64,000 nucleotides of DNA from Candidatus Blautia faecipullorum (lineage in GTDB: Bacteria > Bacillota > Clostridia > Lachnospirales > Lachnospiraceae). The stretch spans positions 1 to 64,000 of the forward strand of contig DXEG01000024.1 of assembly GCA_019115125.1 (NCBI GenBank). Reading direction: 5' to 3'. The translations under genes and the position numbers were made by a program. Shown piece by piece: positions 50,361 to 57,870 of this stretch (within the stretch, counting starts at the first letter, position 1; the number at the start of each line of letters is the position of its first letter). The notes under the pieces were generated by a model. That model saw only the letters and a program-made list of their open reading frames with translations, did not search any database and was not told the DNA's origin.

Positions 50361-51254
50361 ATGGCAATTTTTAAAGGCGCAGGAGTTGCTATCGTAACAC
50401 CGATGCATGACGACGGAAGTGTGAACTATGAGAAGCTTGGCGAGCTGATCGAGTTTCAGATTGCCAACAGCACAGATGCCATTATCATCTGCGGAACTAC
50501 CGGGGAGTCGTCTACTATGACGCATGGAGAGCATCTGAAAGCGATCAAATATACGATTGACAAGGTTGCGAAACGTATTCCTGTAATTGCGGGCACCGGC
50601 TCCAACTGCACGGAAACGGCGATCATGCTTTCCAAGGAAGCGGTTTCCTACGGAGCGGACGCTTTGCTGATCGTTACTCCTTATTACAACAAGGCTACCC
50701 AGAAGGGGCTGATCGCTCATTATACGGCGATTGCCAACGCGGTGCCGGAAACTCCGATCATTATGTACAACGTGCCCAGCCGTACAGGCTGCAACATTCA
50801 GCCTGCCACAGTGGCTGCCCTTGTGAAAAACGTAAAGAATATCGTTGGCCTGAAGGCGGCCAGCGGCGATCTGTCCCAGATTGCAAAAACAGTAGCCCTC
50901 GCCGGAGAAGATCTTGAGCTTTATTCCGGAAATGACGACCAGACGCTGCCGATTCTGTCTCTTGGAGGCATCGGCGTTATCTCTGTGCTCTCCAATATTG
51001 CTCCCAGGGAAACCCATGACATGGTTATGAAGTTCCTGGATGGAGATATTAAGGGGGCGGCGAAGATCCAGATAGACTCCATTCCGCTGGTCAGCGCTCT
51101 TTTCTGTGAAGTGAACCCGATTCCGGCAAAAGCCGCGCTGAACCTGATGGGGATGAATGTGGGACCGCTTCGTATGCCGTTGTCCGAGATGGAGGACAGC
51201 AACAAAGAAATCCTTGCGAAAGCAATGAAGGATTTCGGTATTAAACTGGCATAA
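50361..51254 (+). CDS. dapA: 4-hydroxy-tetrahydrodipicolinate synthase
   Basis: 297 residues. Condenses pyruvate with aspartate semialdehyde in lysine and diaminopimelate synthesis. Schiff-base Lys165 (NIVGLKAASGD), Tyr136 (PIIMYNVPSRTG), Thr46-Thr47 (IICGTTGES) and Tyr109 (LLIVTPYYNKATQ) are all in place. RBS AAAGGAGGAG. It is followed after 17 bases by dapB, so the two steps are co-expressed. Wall and spore cortex synthesis (dipicolinate precursor) both need this pathway. Confidence 0.97.
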   Translation: MAIFKGAGVAIVTPMHDDGSVNYEKLGELIEFQIANSTDAIIICGTTGESSTMTHGEHLKAIKYTIDKVAKRIPVIAGTGSNCTETAIMLSKEAVSYGADALLIVTPYYNKATQKGLIAHYTAIANAVPETPIIMYNVPSRTGCNIQPATVAALVKNVKNIVGLKAASGDLSQIAKTVALAGEDLELYSGNDDQTLPILSLGGIGVISVLSNIAPRETHDMVMKFLDGDIKGAAKIQIDSIPLVSALFCEVNPIPAKAALNLMGMNVGPLRMPLSEMEDSNKEILAKAMKDFGIKLA

Positions 51255-51271
51255 GATACGGAGGAGTAATT

Positions 51272-52030
51272 ATGGTAAAAATTTTGATGTACGGCTGCTG
51301 CGGCCATATGGGCCAGGTGATCTCTGATCTGGCGGCAGCGGATCCGGATGTGGAGATTACGGCCGGAGTGGATATTGCGGACAAAGGCAATACCGACTAT
51401 CCTGTATATACAGATATCCATGCCTGTCAGGAGGACGTGGATGTAGTGATCGATTTTTCTTCTGCGAAAGCAGTTGACGGGCTTCTTGATTACTGCGGAG
51501 AGAAAAGAATTCCCGTAGTTCTCTGTACAACGGGTCTCAGTGAAGAGCAGCTTGCCCGTGTGGAGGAAACCGCCAAAAAGACCGCGGTGCTGAAATCCGC
51601 CAACATGTCTCTGGGGATCAATACCCTGCTGAAGCTGGTTCAGGATGCCGCTAAGGTTCTCGCGGCGGCAGGCTTTGATATGGAGATCGTGGAGCGCCAT
51701 CATCGTCTGAAGGTGGACGCCCCCAGCGGTACGGCTCTGGCTCTGGCGGACAGTCTGAACGACGCTATGGGCGGAGAATACAAGTATGTTTTTGACCGCA
51801 GTCAGAAAAGAGAGAAGCGTACCGACAAAGAAATCGGTATTTCGGCAGTCCGGGGAGGCACTATTGTGGGCGACCATGACGTGATCTTCGCGGGGCCGGA
51901 CGAGGTGATCGAGTTTAAGCATACGGCGTATTCCAAGGCTGTTTTCGGAAAGGGTGCTGTTGAGGCCGCGAAATTCCTTGCCGGAAAACCGGCGGGCCGT
52001 TATGATATGAGCGATGTGATCGGCGGCTGA
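51272..52030 (+). CDS. dapB: 4-hydroxy-tetrahydrodipicolinate reductase
   Basis: 252 residues. Reduces the DapA product with NAD(P)H. The Rossmann motif is MYGCCGHMGQVISDLAA, the catalytic signature EIVERHHRLKVDAPSGTALA is intact (His pair and Lys), and FKHTAYSKAVFGKGAVEAAK lies in the C-terminal part. RBS GGAGGAG. Slightly shorter than E. coli DapB (273) in the N-terminal domain, as is common in Clostridia. A terminator follows. Confidence 0.97.
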   Translation: MVKILMYGCCGHMGQVISDLAAADPDVEITAGVDIADKGNTDYPVYTDIHACQEDVDVVIDFSSAKAVDGLLDYCGEKRIPVVLCTTGLSEEQLARVEETAKKTAVLKSANMSLGINTLLKLVQDAAKVLAAAGFDMEIVERHHRLKVDAPSGTALALADSLNDAMGGEYKYVFDRSQKREKRTDKEIGISAVRGGTIVGDHDVIFAGPDEVIEFKHTAYSKAVFGKGAVEAAKFLAGKPAGRYDMSDVIGG

Positions 52031-52072
52031 TGCCGAAAACGCTGCAAAATGAATAAAAATAGAAATTCAGGG

Positions 52073-52112
52073 AACATCTGCCAGTGACAGGAAATCATGG
52101 CAGATGTTTTTT
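52073..52112 (+). terminator. Terminator after dapB
   Basis: AACATCTGCCA (52073-52083) / TGGCAGATGTT (52098-52108) followed by TTTT. The following 270 bases to 52382 are AT-rich with no gene that I trust; they must hold the promoter of the lipoprotein gene. Confidence 0.93.
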
Positions 52113-52382
52113 ATATTGCAGAAAAGTACTTCAAATTATTCTAAGCTGTAATATAAACGCTATGTTTTGCCTGCGGCAGTCTGTATCTGGCGCGCAAAAT
52201 GTACCTGCGTATTTTATTCTTTATGAATGTGATTTCATTTGGAATAGAATTTTTGAAAACGTACATATTATAGGTACAAGCTGGTTTGCGGAAACCAGGC
52301 GTCTGATACAGACAGTAAAAACCAGTTGTCGGACGTCCGGAATCCGGAAGGCCAAAATCAAAGGAAAAAGGAGATTAAAAGG

Positions 52383-52835
52383 ATGAAAAAATTTAAAACG
52401 ATCCTTATGGGCACTTTGCTTGTACTGTCCTTATGTACACTGACAGCCTGCGGAGAGGACACAAATAACAATGCGGATGAGTCTGCTGCAGAGAATACCA
52501 CAGACAATAACAATACTGACAATAAGGATAACGCAATGGATGACAACGCCGCTGACGATAATGCGGGGGCAGACAGAGACAATGCCGCGGCAGATGAAAA
52601 TGCGGGGGCAGGCGACAACGCGGCGGCAGATAATGAGAATGCGGCAAATGAGGATAACGCTACCGGCGATACTGTCATGGATGATAATACCGTAGATGAC
52701 AACGACGGCAGGGAAAACAATGACGATACCGTCTCCGGAGAGCTTGGAGACAGTGTGAGAGACCTGGGCGACGGCGTAGGCAACGCGGTAGAGGATGTAG
52801 GCGACGCCGTAGGAAATGCGGCAGAGGGAAGATAA
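52383..52835 (+). CDS. Asp/Asn/Ala-rich lipoprotein
   Basis: 150 residues from ATG 52383 with AAAAGGAG upstream. A signal peptide with lipobox (FKTILMGTLLVLSLCTLTAC, Cys23) anchors it to the outer face of the membrane. The mature part is low-complexity, rich in Asn, Asp, Ala and Gly (for example DNAADDNAGADRDNAAADEN), then ends in a short amphipathic repeat (LGDSVRDLGDGVGNAVEDVG, DAVGNAAEG). The acidic linker could bind Ca2+ or act as a spacer. No catalytic domain is present and I do not know its role. Confidence 0.8.
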   Translation: MKKFKTILMGTLLVLSLCTLTACGEDTNNNADESAAENTTDNNNTDNKDNAMDDNAADDNAGADRDNAAADENAGAGDNAAADNENAANEDNATGDTVMDDNTVDDNDGRENNDDTVSGELGDSVRDLGDGVGNAVEDVGDAVGNAAEGR

Positions 52836-52870
52836 ACCATGACAATACGTTTTCGTTCATACTACGTGTA

Positions 52871-52935
52871 AACTGCAGCGAAATCCAGCCCATTCAAAGT
52901 CGCTTTCAGCGACGGGCTGGATTTTTGGCTGTTTT
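52871..52935 (-). repeat. Dispersed palindromic element, copy 2
   Basis: AAATCCAGCCC (52881-52891) / GGGCTGGATTT (52914-52924), inner hairpin GTCGCT ttc AGCGAC (52899-52913), then TTGGCTGTTTT. It is copy 1 in inverted orientation. Directly after the lipoprotein gene it can act as its terminator. Confidence 0.8.
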
Positions 52936-53006
52936 GGATGTGAGAAAAATTATGCTTGCGGAGATTTTGTTTTTAGAATATACTTTTTTATATCTAAAAA
53001 CCATCG

Positions 53007-53095
53007 ACGCTCCGCGAGGATGCACAGGGATTCGGGAAAGAATTTTGTCAGCAGAGCTGACCCGAATTCCGCGCCAAGACTCGCGGACGAGTCTT
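53007..53095 (+). other. Structured leader before the HisA-like gene
   Basis: Two small perfect hairpins, GTCAGC aga GCTGAC (53047-53061) and AAGACTCG cgga CGAGTCTT (53076-53095), lie within 80 bases of the start codon. A 20-base block at 53007-53026 (ACGCTCCGCGAGGATGCACA) nearly repeats 41256-41275 upstream of lacZ. No T-runs follow. The gap 52836-53124 contains only this and palindromic copy 2. Confidence 0.5.
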
Positions 53096-53124
53096 GAATT
53101 CATAAGCCGGAATGAGGAATAAGA

Positions 53125-53904
53125 ATGAGATTTCGCCCTTGTATTGATATACATAATGGAAAAGTGAAACAGATTGTAGGAGGAAGCCTGAAGGATCAGG
53201 GAGACAAGGCCAGAGAAAATTTTGTATCCGAACAGGACGCTGCTTTTTACGCCTCTCTTTACCGGGACGCCGGTCTGAAGGGCGGACATGTGATCCTGCT
53301 GAACAGCGTGGATTCCCCTTACTATGACGCTACCAGAAGCCAGGCGTTAAAGGCTCTCGCCGCCTATCCCGGAGGGCTTCAGCTTGGCGGCGGCGTCCGC
53401 CCGGAAAACGCCGGGGAATATCTGGAAGCGGGAGCCAGCCATGTGATCGTTACCTCTTATGTGTTCCGGGACGGCGTCCTTTCCTGGGAAAACCTCCAGA
53501 AGATGGAGCGGGCTGTGGGGAAAGAGCGTCTTGTGCTGGATTTGAGCTGCAGGAAAAAAGACGGCAGGTACTATATTGTCACTGATCGCTGGCAGAAATT
53601 TACAGACGTCCCGGTGACTCTGGAAACTATGAGGGAGCTGGGAAGCCATTGCGATGAATTTCTCATTCACGCGGTGGATGTGGAAGGGAAGGCCTCCGGG
53701 ATTGAAAGAGAGCTTGTGAGGCTGCTCTCGGGATATGGAGAAAAAAACGTCACCTACGCCGGCGGCGTGGGCAGCATGGAGGATATTCACATACTGGAAA
53801 AGGACGGGAAGGGAAGGCTGGATGTAACAGTGGGAAGCGCCCTGGATCTTTTCGGAGGAGCGATTCCCTTTGACGTGCTGAAAAGGATTGGAAACAGAGA
53901 ATGA
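53125..53904 (+). CDS. HisA-type isomerase, eukaryotic (HIS6-like) form
   Basis: 259 residues. Histidine-pathway isomerase ProFAR to PRFAR by fold and motifs: RFRPCIDIHNGKVKQIVGG with catalytic Asp, LQLGGGVRPENAGEYLEAGA phosphate loop, LVLDLSCRKKDGRYYIVTDR and VTYAGGVGSMEDIHILEKDG. This is the form found mainly in fungi and plants and in some Clostridia and Bacteroidetes, distinct from ordinary bacterial HisA. No other his gene is next to it. It overlaps the TetR gene by four bases. Confidence 0.82.
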   Translation: MRFRPCIDIHNGKVKQIVGGSLKDQGDKARENFVSEQDAAFYASLYRDAGLKGGHVILLNSVDSPYYDATRSQALKALAAYPGGLQLGGGVRPENAGEYLEAGASHVIVTSYVFRDGVLSWENLQKMERAVGKERLVLDLSCRKKDGRYYIVTDRWQKFTDVPVTLETMRELGSHCDEFLIHAVDVEGKASGIERELVRLLSGYGEKNVTYAGGVGSMEDIHILEKDGKGRLDVTVGSALDLFGGAIPFDVLKRIGNRE

Positions 53905-54461
53905 CGACAATGACCAAGAAAGCTCTGGCTGCTTCTCTGAAAAAGCTTCTGGAGAAAAAGCCTTTGTCAAAAATTACGGTAACGGATATTACCCGTGACT
54001 GTGAAATGAACAGACATACTTTCTATTACCATTTCCGGGATATTTATGATCTGATCGAATGGATTTATATGAATGAGGCGGAGAGGTATATTGTGGGGGC
54101 CTGTACCCTGGATACCTGGCAGGAGGGCCTGCGGAGGCTTTTTCAGTATATCCTGGAGAATAAAAAATTTGTGGTGGAAACCTATGTCTTTTTTCAGAAG
54201 GATCATTTTCAGCAGTTTATACATAAACATGCCGTACGGCTGGTGAACCATATAGCGGAGAGGGAATTGCCGGATCTGCCGCTCTCTCCTGAAAAACAAA
54301 GATTTGCCTTTGACTTTTATGCTTATGCTCTGGAGGGAATCATCTATTCCTGGGTAAAGAACGGAATGAAGCAGGATCCGGAAGAAATTATCCGTATGCT
54401 TTCGGCTATGATCGAGGGAACCGGGGAAATTACCCTTCGGCATCTGGCGGAAATGAAGTGA
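53901..54461 (+). CDS. TetR-family transcriptional regulator
   Basis: 186 residues. The N-terminal helix-turn-helix is KKALAASLKKLLEKKPLSKI then TVTDITRDCEMNRHTFYYHF and RDIYDLIEWIY, typical of the DhaS/YbiH-like TetR group. The C-terminal ligand domain ends in AMIEGTGEITLRHLAEMK. The last 40 bases resemble the 53-bp tandem repeat that follows the gene, so the C-terminus may have been built from a repeat copy. It is coupled to the HisA-like gene by an ATGA overlap. Confidence 0.85.
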   Translation: MTTMTKKALAASLKKLLEKKPLSKITVTDITRDCEMNRHTFYYHFRDIYDLIEWIYMNEAERYIVGACTLDTWQEGLRRLFQYILENKKFVVETYVFFQKDHFQQFIHKHAVRLVNHIAERELPDLPLSPEKQRFAFDFYAYALEGIIYSWVKNGMKQDPEEIIRMLSAMIEGTGEITLRHLAEMK

Positions 54462-54465
54462 GCCG

Positions 54466-54634
54466 CCCTGCGGGCATACCTGGATAGACGCAGTGGATGC
54501 GTCAGAGCAGAGGAAATACCCTGCGGGCATACCTGGATAGGCGCAGTGAATGCGCCGGAATAAAGGAAATACCCTTCGGGCATACCTGGATAGACGCAGT
54601 GAATGCGTCAGGGAAGAGGAAATATCCTGCGGGA
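54466..54634 (+). repeat. 53-bp tandem repeats with RNA-like covariation
   Basis: Three full units at 54466-54518, 54519-54571 and 54572-54624 and a fourth partial to about 54634. Each contains CCCTGCGGG (CCCTTCGGG in unit 3) and a stem GACGCA/TGCGTC; in unit 2 both arms changed together to GGCGCA/TGCGCC. A relative of this unit occurs at 57182-57284. The gap 54462-54872 also holds a terminator, a promoter and a leader hairpin. Confidence 0.9.
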
Positions 54635-54673
54635 TGTTTGTGGGGGTAGCAGCAGAAAATTTGGACACATTGG

Positions 54674-54709
54674 GGACAGTGGTGAAAAAATCGCCACTGT
54701 CCTGTTTTT
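54674..54709 (+). terminator. Terminator after the TetR gene and repeats
   Basis: GGACAGTGG (54674-54682) / CCACTGTCC (54694-54702) followed by TGTTTTTG. Confidence 0.88.
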
Positions 54710-54736
54710 GTGCATAGAAAAAAGAATTGTTTTATA

Positions 54737-54791
54737 TATAATGTTAGTTATCCTCTCTGTACAAGGAGCATACTCTCCCTGTACAGAGAGG
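54737..54791 (+). promoter_or_regulatory. Promoter -10 and leader hairpin of the radical SAM gene
   Basis: TATAAT at 54737-54742 (no good -35) is followed at once by CCTCTCTGTACA (54752-54763) / TGTACAGAGAGG (54780-54791), with an inner GGAG/CTCC pair. The transcript would start with this near-perfect 40-base hairpin. No T-run follows, so it is a leader stem and not a terminator. Confidence 0.55.
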
Positions 54792-54872
54792 GTATGAAAA
54801 AACAGCATAAAAGACATGAACGATAGGAGGTATCCTGGTGGATCTGTCAGATACCATAAGGAGGAGATACAA

Positions 54873-56261
54873 ATGAATAAATTGGCGCACGCGGCCGGGC
54901 GAAAAGCATTTTCGGCAGTGATAAATTATGCTCTTGGACAGGTGAATAAGAATCGTGAGCAGGCTATGCTGCAGATTATTGAGACGATCCAGAAACAGAT
55001 GAAGGAATTACAGGAAGGAGTGGACTGGGACTACCTGAAAAGGGTTGCCGGAAATCCCGAATATACCCTGAACCGTTATATAAATTCCATGGTGGATGAG
55101 CTTCATCCCAACGTGCTGAAGACCACGCTTCTGAATCTTGGCTATGAAGCCTTTTACAACGGGACAAAAACCATCCGGGAGATGAGAAAAGTACATAACT
55201 GCAATATTCCCTGGATCATTTTGATGGATCCTACCAGCGCATGCAATCTTCACTGTACAGGCTGCTGGGCGGCGGAATACGGCAATAAGCTGAATCTTTC
55301 CCTGGATGAGATGGACTCCGTGGTTTCCCAGGGAAAAGAGCTGGGCGTGTATTTTTATATGCTTACAGGGGGCGAACCTCTTGTGAGGAAAAAAGATATT
55401 ATCACCCTCTGCAAAAAACATAATGACTGTGTATTTTTTGCATATACCAACGGAACTCTGGTAGATGAGGAGCTGTGCCGCCAGATGCAGGAGGCGGGCA
55501 ACCTTTTCCTGGCCCTGAGCCTGGAGGGAAAACCAGAGGTCAATGACCTTCGCCGGGGCGAGGGCGTATATGGAAAGGTGATGCACGCCATGGATCTTCT
55601 GAAGGACTACGGACTTGTATTCGGCACCTCTATCTGCTATACCAGCCAGAATATAGAGAGTGTCACAAGCGATGAATTCATTCAGATGCTTGTGGAAAAG
55701 GGATGCCGTTATTCGCTGTATTTCCACTATATGCCCGTGGGAAACGACGCTTCTCTGGAGCTTCTTCCCACAACGGAACAGAGGGTTTATATGCACGACC
55801 GGGTAAGGGAAATCCGGAATATGGAGCATGGACCGGGGATCTTCACCATGGATTTCCAGAATGACGGAGAATATGTGGGAGGATGTATTGCCGGAGGAAG
55901 GAACTATTTCCATATCAACGCCAACGGAGACGCGGAGCCCTGTGTGTTTATCCATTATTCAAACGGAAACATCAGGGAAAACACGATACTGGAGATTCTG
56001 AAGCAGCCGCTGTTTATGGCTTACCACGACAATCAGCCCTTCAATGAAAATATGCTCCGCCCCTGTCCCATGCTGGAAAACCCGGAAATCCTCCAGAAGC
56101 TGGTGAAGGAGACGGGAGCACATTCCACAGACCTTCAGTCGCCGGAGACAGCGGAGCATCTCTGCGGAAAATGCGTACCGTATGCCAGGGAGTGGGCCCC
56201 GGAAGCGGACAGGCTGTGGGAGGAAACAAAAAAGAAAAAATCCGAGAAGAAAGAAAAATAA
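54873..56261 (+). CDS. Radical SAM protein, substrate unknown
   Basis: 462 residues from ATG 54873 behind AAGGAGGAG. The [4Fe-4S] motif is TSACNLHCTGCWAAEYGNKL (CxxxCxxC), with the SAM-binding GGEP in FYMLTGGEPLVRKKDI. About 120 helical residues precede it, and a SPASM-like tail follows with Cys residues in GGCIAGG, DAEPCVF, RPCPML and HLCGKCVPYA, which could hold one or two extra clusters. The end is a Lys/Glu-rich helix. Resembles HpnH/YfkB-like SPASM enzymes in general build only; I cannot name the substrate. Confidence 0.82.
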   Translation: MNKLAHAAGRKAFSAVINYALGQVNKNREQAMLQIIETIQKQMKELQEGVDWDYLKRVAGNPEYTLNRYINSMVDELHPNVLKTTLLNLGYEAFYNGTKTIREMRKVHNCNIPWIILMDPTSACNLHCTGCWAAEYGNKLNLSLDEMDSVVSQGKELGVYFYMLTGGEPLVRKKDIITLCKKHNDCVFFAYTNGTLVDEELCRQMQEAGNLFLALSLEGKPEVNDLRRGEGVYGKVMHAMDLLKDYGLVFGTSICYTSQNIESVTSDEFIQMLVEKGCRYSLYFHYMPVGNDASLELLPTTEQRVYMHDRVREIRNMEHGPGIFTMDFQNDGEYVGGCIAGGRNYFHINANGDAEPCVFIHYSNGNIRENTILEILKQPLFMAYHDNQPFNENMLRPCPMLENPEILQKLVKETGAHSTDLQSPETAEHLCGKCVPYAREWAPEADRLWEETKKKKSEKKEK

Positions 56262-56320
56262 ACGTGAAAAATAAAGCGCGTCGCTTTCTTGTGCGGAGCG
56301 GATATTTATATTACAATATA

Positions 56321-56356
56321 GGATAGTGTTATGGTCAGTATCATAGCGCTGTCCTA
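56321..56356 (+). other. Imperfect hairpin before the cytidylyltransferase gene
   Basis: AGGATAG (56321-56327) can pair with CTGTCCT (56350-56356) with ATG/CAT inside. It may be a leader structure or operator. Weak. Confidence 0.3.
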
Positions 56357-56398
56357 TTTTGCGCTGCAGAGAAAATAAATGGAGAATGGAGAGGACAT

Positions 56399-57175
56399 AT
56401 GAAAGTAGTAATTTTGGCGGGAGGATTCGGAACAAGGATCAGCGAGGAAAGCCATCTGAAGCCCAAGCCCATGATTGAGATCGGAGAGAAGCCGATCTTA
56501 TGGCATATTATGAAGATGTATTCCAGCTATGGGTTTCATGAGTTTGTCATCTGCTGCGGGTATAAGCAGCATGTGATCAAGGAATGGTTCGCGGATTATT
56601 ATTTACATAACAGCAACATCACCTTTGATTTTACCCAGGAAAACAAGATGATCGTTCACAATAATGTACTGGAACCCTGGAAGGTGACTCTGGTGGACAC
56701 CGGACTGCACACCATGACGGGAGGCCGCATTAAGAGGGTGAAGGAATATCTGGACGGAGAGACGTTTATGCTCACCTATGGCGACGGCGTTGCCGACATC
56801 AATCTTGGAGAGCTTCTGGATTATCACAGGTCACACGGGAAAATGGCCACCATTACCGCGGCTCAGCCGGGAGGCCGTTTTGGTATTCTGGATATCAGGG
56901 ACGACGGCACCATCACGAATTTTAAAGAAAAGAAAAAAGAGGACGGCGGCTGGATCAACGCGGGCTTTATGGTTCTGGAGCCGGAGATTATGGATCTCAT
57001 CGAGGGAGACAGTACGGTCTTTGAAAAAGAGCCTCTGGTTGAGGCGGCCCGCAGGGGACAGTTGAACGCCTACCGCCATAAGGGATTCTGGCAGTGTATG
57101 GATACGCTCAGGGAGAAAAATATGCTGGAAAGCCTTTGGCAGACCGGACAGGCCCCATGGAAAACCTGGGAGTAG
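56399..57175 (+). CDS. rfbF: Glucose-1-phosphate cytidylyltransferase-like protein
   Basis: 258 residues, making CDP-glucose for 3,6-dideoxyhexose-type surface sugars. The nucleotide-binding start is KVVILAGGFGTRISEESHLK with PKPMIEIGEKPILWHIMKMY, then GYKQHVIKEWFADYYLH, FMLTYGDGVADINLGELLDY and GWINAGFMVLEPEIMDLIEG, all hallmark RfbF segments. The rest of the pathway (rfbG and others) is not next to it, which is unusual. The metallopeptidase gene follows after five bases. Confidence 0.9.
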   Translation: MKVVILAGGFGTRISEESHLKPKPMIEIGEKPILWHIMKMYSSYGFHEFVICCGYKQHVIKEWFADYYLHNSNITFDFTQENKMIVHNNVLEPWKVTLVDTGLHTMTGGRIKRVKEYLDGETFMLTYGDGVADINLGELLDYHRSHGKMATITAAQPGGRFGILDIRDDGTITNFKEKKKEDGGWINAGFMVLEPEIMDLIEGDSTVFEKEPLVEAARRGQLNAYRHKGFWQCMDTLREKNMLESLWQTGQAPWKTWE

Positions 57176-57180
57176 AAAAG

Positions 57181-57816
57181 ATGCGTCAGGGACAGAGAGA
57201 CGCCGAGAGCATATCAGGTTTGCTGCAGCAAGTGCGTCAGGGACAGGGAAATACCGCAGACGTACCTGGATTGCGGCAGCAGGAGTGTGTCTACAGGCTT
57301 GTGCGTTCCAGACGGAAAAGCCTGGCTCTGCAGGTAAGCCCGGATGGGAGCGTGATCGTGCGGGCGCCTATGCGGACAGCGAAATATAGAATCGACTCCT
57401 TTGTAAAGGAGCACTGGGCCTGGGTGGAAAAGCAGAGGCAGAGACTTGCGGAGCAGAGAGCGAAGGCTCATGTGATCACAGACCAGGAACGCCGGGAAGG
57501 AATAGAGCGGGCGAAACAGATTATTCCTGAACGGACAGCGTATTTCGCACGGCGGATGGGAGTGACCTACGGCAGAATCACTATCCGGGAGCAGAAAACA
57601 CGGTGGGGAAGCTGCAGCCAGGCCGGAAATCTGAGCTTCAACTGGAAGCTGGTGCTGATGCCGCCGGATGTTCTGGATTATGTGGTTGTCCATGAGCTGG
57701 CGCACAGGAAGGAAATGAATCATTCTCCCCGCTTCTGGGCGGTGGTGGAGAAGGAGCTGCCGGGTTACCGGGCGAGAAGAGAAGAGCTGAAAAGACGCGG
57801 GAGGGAGTTCCTGTAG
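57181..57816 (+). CDS. YgjP/DUF45-type metallopeptidase with a repeat-derived N-terminus
   Basis: 211 residues from ATG 57181 (GGGAG upstream; ATG 57157 inside the previous gene is the alternative). The peptidase part has REQKTRWGSCSQAGNLSFNW and the zinc site VVVHELAHRKEMNHSPRFW (HExxH with a third His), as in YgjP-like DUF45 proteins. Residues 1-34 are two 17-residue repeats (MRQGQRDAESISGLLQQ / VRQGQGNTADVPGLRQQ) encoded by a 51-bp version of the 53-bp repeat found at 54.5 kb. Possibly acts in protein turnover near type I restriction or wall genes in other genomes; the role here is unknown. Confidence 0.8.
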   Translation: MRQGQRDAESISGLLQQVRQGQGNTADVPGLRQQECVYRLVRSRRKSLALQVSPDGSVIVRAPMRTAKYRIDSFVKEHWAWVEKQRQRLAEQRAKAHVITDQERREGIERAKQIIPERTAYFARRMGVTYGRITIREQKTRWGSCSQAGNLSFNWKLVLMPPDVLDYVVVHELAHRKEMNHSPRFWAVVEKELPGYRARREELKRRGREFL

Positions 57817-57870
57817 TAGGTTTCAGACTTTTGGCCCTGGTATCATCATAGGAAAACAAGAGGTAAAATT

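Noticed and set aside
52084-52386. 100-codon frame between dapB and the lipoprotein gene
   Set aside because: It begins inside the dapB terminator, has no ribosome site or recognisable features and runs into the ribosome site of the lipoprotein gene.
54466-54634. CRISPR-like array
   Set aside because: The 53-bp units are contiguous with no spacers, and no cas gene is near.
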